From: Druceiella hillmani
Taxonomy: Eukaryota; Arthropoda; Insecta; Lepidoptera; Hepialidae
Reading direction: 5' to 3'
Length of the DNA: 64,000 nt
NCBI GenBank assembly: GCA_039881145.1
Contig: JAYKKI010000009.1
Coordinates: 9,611,501 to 9,675,500 of the forward strand
Translations under genes and position numbers: made by a program
Notes under the pieces: generated by a model
Told to the model about the DNA's origin: nothing
Database searches by the model: none
The model's input: only the letters and a program-made list of their open reading frames with translations
Part shown: positions 62,234-64,000 of the stretch, piece after piece
How positions within the stretch are numbered: position 1 is the stretch's first letter
Layout: each line of letters starts with the position of its first letter

Positions 62234-64000
62234 AGTTATTTAAATAAAGACAGTATAAATGTGCTGTCCAGAGATCCTAGTTTTAATATATAGTACTTAG
62301 TATTCATAGAAATAAAATATTATATAATTTTAATAGTTTATAGATTAAAAAAACAATGTAACTTGACTCTCACAGATAAGAGAGGCAGATACCTGTGATT
62401 TTCTTATATAATTATTAAACCTTATCTTAATTAGACTATGAATAAATATGAAAAATATGGAATATGAAAGATCTTTGTAAAATAATTTTCAAGTTATGTA
62501 AGACAAGACACACGTTACTAAATTAAAATGGGAATTGTATTGTTGATGCGGTATTCTGTGTTAATTAAATAAAAACTTGCTTGTTCCTTCATAAATAAAG
62601 ATACATATCTGTACTTCATTATTGTGTAACATGTATCTACTAAAGTTGGCATTTCATGTACAATCTCTGCTAATTCCTGTACAGTTTTTAAAACCTTATT
62701 TTCGTTGTAGATCTTAACGGATCGGCAAACATACGTGCCAATTATTTTTGCAAAAGTCCTATAAAATGAAAATAATTTATCGGGTAATCCGACAATTAAC
62801 GTATTTATATTTTAAACTATGTACTTTATTTTTGTGTATGTATTTTTAAACTATGTAAATTATATTTTAAACTATGTACTTGTGTATCGGATGGACACAG
62901 AATGTCTGGTAAATATAAATTATAATATATCTCGTCTTTGTGATCATCCTTCGCGTGGAAAATCGAAACAACGGGGTTGAGGTTATTTACGTTGTAATGT
63001 GAACCTGGCTCGCGGACGTTGAATCGCCATTCCCAATTGTCACGGTGATATTCTGAAGGGGGAGTTTATGTTGCAAAAGTATTATTTAAATAATTTTGAA
63101 AATAAGTTTTATGTAGTAAAATTTTATATGACTTTATTACATAATATATTTTATAATGTGTAAAAAAATATTTATTTTTATTTCCCCTGCTATTAAAATG
63201 TCATCAGGTACATAAGGTAGCATAGCAGCATTATTATGACTGATCTATACACTGTTATGTATTATCCGAGAAAGGCTTTTTTATTTCCATACTTTCTGGT
63301 ATTATTTTGCTTTAAAAATGGTTCAATTTATTAACACGTCTTCAATTCTATGAACACTTCTTTTTTACTTACTTTTGAAAGTACCTGCATAAATATACGT
63401 GCTCAAACGATTATCGACAGCTAGCAGTAGAATATAATAATAGTGTCGTGTTTTTAATCGAGAATTTCAACGAGTCTAATCAAGTGACTTCTTTAAATGA
63501 CTCGTTTAACGAAACAACCCTCTCGAAAAAACCTCTTCTATTAACTATGTTCCTCTAACCTGCTAGTATTATTTGATGTAAGTCAGAATCACCGGTAAGT
63601 TACGTTAATAAAAAGATAAGTCAATCCTACCTGTAATCGAAAAACTTGACGTGAAAAGCAATTATGAGTCTAACTATTTCATTATGGTGTCTATAGTTGA
63701 CAAATTATATGGCATGGTGTTCTCTATTACGTTACAGCTCAATGAAACTAAAATATCACATGATAATTATTTACTTTGATTTTCGTATTCAATTAATATA
63801 CATTAAATACGTTTTCTCCTACTATTGTAAAGTAATTGTATTTTTGTTACATAATTATACTAAGTTTCAAAATCACCTTTATTTTGTTAAAAAAAAGGCT
63901 ATTTATACAGAAATACTCCAAAACCAATCAAATATGGCTTTGCTCATTTCGATAAAATAAATAGCAAATAGCAAAATTTACTTGCATTCTTTTCTTTTTT
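62234..64000. other. Gene-free stretch
   Basis: AT-rich. ATTTTAAACTATGTA is repeated three times between 62808 and 62880. The 87-codon frame at 63697-63960 has AT-driven composition and no family match. Confidence 0.5.

Overview
This window is AT-rich eukaryotic DNA, almost certainly from an insect or another arthropod. The best evidence is more than 2 kb of (TTAGG)n, the canonical arthropod telomere motif. It is supported by insect-type Helitrons, a decayed DDE transposase and LINE tails of the kind common in insect genomes. TTAGG argues against Diptera. The order cannot be fixed from sequence alone; Lepidoptera or another large-genome insect group fits. I found no intact protein-coding gene and no tRNA, rRNA or CRISPR array. 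Nearly all open frames are chance AT-rich frames, low-complexity shadows or transposon debris.

Layout. 0-4 kb: copies of a foldback repeat family (again at 38.3, 46.9 and 62.0 kb), one carrying a short reverse-strand ORF, and a separate 405 bp palindromic MITE. 6.3-6.6 kb: a CpG-rich island, possibly a promoter or first exon. 8.9-10.8 kb: a pair of ~290 bp inverted repeats. 12.36-13.50 kb: a deletion-derivative Helitron with recognisable ends and a helicase C-terminus. 20.8-22.9 kb: an inverted copy of a large repeat that also occurs at 53.3-56.9 and 57.8-60.3 kb. 23.03-27.7 kb: a fossil of a near full-length RepHel Helitron on the minus strand, next to a dense heat-shock-element-like array. 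29.8-34.2 kb: a candidate exon followed by three blocks of interstitial telomeric repeat separated by duplicated unique sequence; the last block ends in 163 tandem TCGGG units. 36.6-37.4 kb: a decayed DDE transposase. 38.2-50.9 kb: an old inverted duplication with arms of about 5 kb around a 2.6 kb spacer; insertions present in only one arm act as internal time markers. 50.9-51.6 kb: a ~130 bp-unit tandem array. 53.3-60.3 kb: two direct copies of the large repeat, each with the decayed 3' end of a LINE coding region.

No gene pathway can be described. The window records repeat evolution: telomeric motif seeding and turnover, Helitron decay, segmental inverted duplication and foldback spread. 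The strongest leads are the telomere-variant mosaic with its homogeneous TCGGG array, the heat-shock-like array at the Helitron 5' side, and the nested inverted duplication. Similarities between repeats were judged by eye, so boundaries are approximate unless stated.
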